Shown here one piece after another: positions 5,788-7,449 of a DNA stretch of 7,449 nucleotides (within the stretch, counting starts at the first letter, position 1; each line of letters starts with the position of its first letter). This DNA is from an uncultured Bacteroidota bacterium (GTDB taxonomy: Bacteria > Bacteroidota > Bacteroidia > NS11-12g > UBA9320). Location: the NCBI GenBank assembly GCA_913056425.1, contig CAJXLR010000073.1, positions 1 to 7,449 of the forward strand, in the 5' to 3' direction. The notes under the pieces are model-generated. The model was not told the DNA's origin. It was given only the letters and a program-made list of their open reading frames with translations, and ran no database searches. The translations under genes and the position numbers were made by a program.

Positions 5788-6501
5788 ATGAAAAACGAAA
5801 AAGTCACAATTGAAATATGGAGCGATGTCGTTTGTCCTTTTTGTTATGTCGGGAAGAAGAAAATTGAGAAAGCGATTCGAAAACTCCAAGTTGAGGATGT
5901 GGTGAAAATTGAATGGAAGAGCTACCAACTTGATCCTAATTTTCCTGCAGACTCATCGGTCCTATACTATCCTTATTTAAGCAAGCGAATTGGTTATTCG
6001 GAAGATCAGCTGAAAGTTATGGGGCAAAATCTTGTCCAGAGTGGTTTGAGGTATTGTGTAAACTTCAATTTTGACAGTGCTAAAGTTTGTAATACGTTGG
6101 ACCTTCACCGGCTAATCACATGGTCAAAGCAATACAATTTGTCGAGTAATCTTAAAGAAGCATTCATGCATGCGTACTTTACAGACGGTACAGACTTATC
6201 AGTTGATGCAACCGTGTTAGATATTGTCGAGAATGTGGGTTTAAGTCGTACTGAAGCTGAGAGCGTATTAAATTCAAACGCATACGAATCAGACGTAACT
6301 GAGAGCATCAACAAAGCCAATCAGTTACAAGTGACCGGGGTGCCCCATTTTATCATCAACGGAAACCAAAGAATTTCCGGAGCTCAGGAAGATGTGGTCT
6401 TTGAACGAGCGATTATGGGTGCGGTAAACCAAGTTAGAAGGGACATAAATCTCGAAAGTGGAGAGACATGTGAGCCTGATTCTAACTGCGTTTTGGACTA
6501 A
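5788..6501 (+). CDS. DsbA-family oxidoreductase, FrnE-like
   Basis: A 237-residue thioredoxin-fold protein of the FrnE/DsbA branch. It begins IEIWSDVVCPFCYVGKKKIE, with the redox motif Cys16-Pro-Phe-Cys19 at the start of the first helix. A helical insertion domain (about 60-170) contains the family's KVCNTLDLHRLI (99-110) and FMHAYFTDGTDLSV. The cis-proline loop TGVPHFIING has Pro186, followed by ISGAQ. There is no signal peptide, so it should act in the cytoplasm, probably in thiol-disulfide exchange or redox defence. The substrate is unknown. The C-terminal tail carries a second pair, Cys228 and Cys234 (CX5C), resembling the extra C-terminal Cys motif described for Deinococcus FrnE. Cys90 and Cys101 lie in the helical domain. 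The ATG at 5788 is 10 codons before the first strand, and only a weak purine run (AGAGAAAG) precedes it. It appears to stand alone. Confidence 0.92.
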   Translation: MKNEKVTIEIWSDVVCPFCYVGKKKIEKAIRKLQVEDVVKIEWKSYQLDPNFPADSSVLYYPYLSKRIGYSEDQLKVMGQNLVQSGLRYCVNFNFDSAKVCNTLDLHRLITWSKQYNLSSNLKEAFMHAYFTDGTDLSVDATVLDIVENVGLSRTEAESVLNSNAYESDVTESINKANQLQVTGVPHFIINGNQRISGAQEDVVFERAIMGAVNQVRRDINLESGETCEPDSNCVLD

Positions 6502-6505
6502 TACA

Positions 6506-6523
6506 ACATAACCTGGATTATGT
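6506..6523. repeat. Small AT-rich hairpin just after the FrnE-like gene
   Basis: ACATAA (6506-6511) and TTATGT (6518-6523) form a six-pair stem with a six-base loop, five bases after the stop. No T-tract follows, so termination here is uncertain. Confidence 0.25.
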
Positions 6524-6579
6524 AACCCAAGGTCTATTTGTATCTTAGTCCTTTAAAAAGTCTACACTGGCTGACTTGT

Positions 6580-6604
6580 ATTCTTATTCCTTAACGCTAA
6601 GAAT
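6580..6604. repeat. Inverted repeat ATTCTTA-11-TAAGAAT upstream of the sulfatase gene
   Basis: A perfect 7-bp inverted repeat (6580-6586 and 6598-6604) lies 38 bases before the sulfatase ATG. The geometry would suit a dimeric regulator, but it may be chance. Nearby, ACTTCAG occurs twice as a direct repeat (6613-6619 and 6630-6636), 17 bases apart. Confidence 0.3.
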
Positions 6605-6642
6605 TGATAAAAACTTCAGACGACGGTAGACTTCAGTTTGCT

Positions 6643-7449
6643 ATGAAGAGAAGCATTAAGACAACCTATATTCCTTTAGTTATTTTGTTATCCTTTATCG
6701 GATGTAAGAATACACCAGAAGAAGAACCAACTCGCCCCAACATCCTGTTTATCTCTATCGATGACCTCAGACCGTGTTTGGGCGTCTATGGCGACTCTAC
6801 CGTTATTTCTCCCAATATCGATCAGCTGGCAGCCGAAGGCATGACGTTCCGACAAACCTTTAGTCAGGTAGCTGTATGTGCTCCCTCTCGCGCAAGTTTA
6901 ATGACCGGACTTCGACCGGACTCCACCCGCGTGTGGCACCTTGGTGATAAATTCCGCGAGATCAACCCCAATTCGGTCACCATGCCGCAGTACTTCGCAA
7001 AACATGGTTACTATACGGTTAACCTCGGTAAGATCTTTCACAACTACATGCCGGATTCGGTTTCGTGGGACGAACCCGACTTGAGACCGTCCAGATATCT
7101 CCGTCCGGATTGGCTTAAACGCGATGGCGAAACTTTCTATATCAGCGAAGAAGTAAATCGTTCACAAGCTATCAAGCGTGATTCGTTGCTCAAACTTAGA
7201 CCTGAGCGATATGCAGATGGTTGGAATACCGGACCCGCTTGGGAGGCAGCCGATGTTCACGATACCATGTATTATGATGGTGCACAAACGGAGTTGGCAA
7301 AGAAGACATTGAGTCGATTAGCAGAAATGGATCAGCCATTCTTTATGGGGCTGGGGTATTTTAGGCCACATCTTCCGTTTGCGGTACCAAAGAAATATTG
7401 GGACTTATATGACCCAGCGGGAATCCCAGTGGCTGTTAATCCTAACGTT
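6643..7449 (+). CDS. Iduronate-2-sulfatase-like lipoprotein sulfatase (3' truncated by window edge)
   Basis: The first 269 codons of a type I, formylglycine-dependent sulfatase that hydrolyses sulfate esters, most likely on a sulfated glycan. The frame is open to the window end, and about 200 further residues would be expected. A signal peptide (MKRSIKTTYIPLVILLSFIG) ends at a lipobox-like Cys21, followed by KNTPEEEP, so it is probably a lipoprotein. The catalytic domain begins RPNILFISIDDLRP with metal-binding Asp40-Asp41. The maturation motif is Cys79-Ala-Pro-Ser-Arg83, a Cys-type site. Further active-site segments are GKIFH (Lys130, His133) and GYFRPHLPF (His243). The GKIFH and RPHLPF segments, together with KKYWDLYDP, point to the iduronate-2-sulfatase-like group rather than arylsulfatases, but this group has varied substrates, so specificity is not assigned. 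The ATG at 6643 gives a well-formed signal peptide and has no Shine-Dalgarno. No SusC/SusD or maturase gene is in the window. Confidence 0.95.
   Translation, partial: MKRSIKTTYIPLVILLSFIGCKNTPEEEPTRPNILFISIDDLRPCLGVYGDSTVISPNIDQLAAEGMTFRQTFSQVAVCAPSRASLMTGLRPDSTRVWHLGDKFREINPNSVTMPQYFAKHGYYTVNLGKIFHNYMPDSVSWDEPDLRPSRYLRPDWLKRDGETFYISEEVNRSQAIKRDSLLKLRPERYADGWNTGPAWEAADVHDTMYYDGAQTELAKKTLSRLAEMDQPFFMGLGYFRPHLPFAVPKKYWDLYDPAGIPVAVNPNV

Noticed and set aside
5619..5807. Minus-strand 62-residue ORF
   Set aside because: It overlaps the start of the FrnE-like gene antisense. Its Cys/Phe-rich translation has no domain-like pattern, and it is better seen as a shadow.

Overview
The window looks like chromosomal DNA of a marine-type member of the Bacteroidota, probably Flavobacteriales. 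The evidence is a moderately AT-rich sequence, a UvrA and an ECF-type sigma factor of the kind familiar from that phylum, almost no Shine-Dalgarno sequences (one striking exception), a TAnnTTTG promoter-like element, and a lipoprotein sulfatase. No single gene fixes the genus. There are no tRNA, rRNA, IS or CRISPR features.

Layout. 1-1089 (+): the C-terminal half of a HisKA-type sensor histidine kinase, cut by the window edge, overlaps by four bases (ATGA) a single-domain CheY-like response regulator. 1086-1947 (-): a sigma-70/ECF sigma factor is followed on the same strand by a very acidic 78-residue protein that I do not recognise. This protein ends tail-to-tail with the response regulator, sharing four bases and a small hairpin. 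The sigma factor start is set by a perfect AGGAGGT. 1948-2139: divergent intergenic region without a convincing promoter. 2140-4992 (+): uvrA, the nucleotide-excision-repair damage sensor, complete, with one Cys pair of the classical first zinc finger missing. 4990-5089: an 8-bp tandem repeat that begins on the uvrA stop, then an imperfect inverted repeat and a Bacteroidota-type promoter-like element directly against the next ATG. 5080-5541 (+): a small multi-pass membrane protein gene interrupted by one in-frame TAA at 5251-5253, with both halves otherwise intact. 5542-5787: no confident gene. 5788-6501 (+): a FrnE-like DsbA-family oxidoreductase. 6502-6642: intergenic, with small repeats. 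6643 to the right edge (+): the first 269 codons of an iduronate-2-sulfatase-like lipoprotein sulfatase.

How they fit together. The kinase and regulator form a two-component unit. The sigma factor and the acidic protein form a second regulatory unit, and the acidic protein is a reasonable candidate for a sigma-modulating partner (inference). uvrA, the membrane gene, frnE and the sulfatase lie on one strand but are separated by roughly 90 to 250 bases and look functionally unrelated. The sulfatase may be the edge of a sulfated-polysaccharide locus outside the window. I found no coherent new multi-gene system. The items most worth a second look are the interrupted membrane gene and its unusual upstream DNA, the acidic protein next to the sigma factor, and the isolated strong Shine-Dalgarno.
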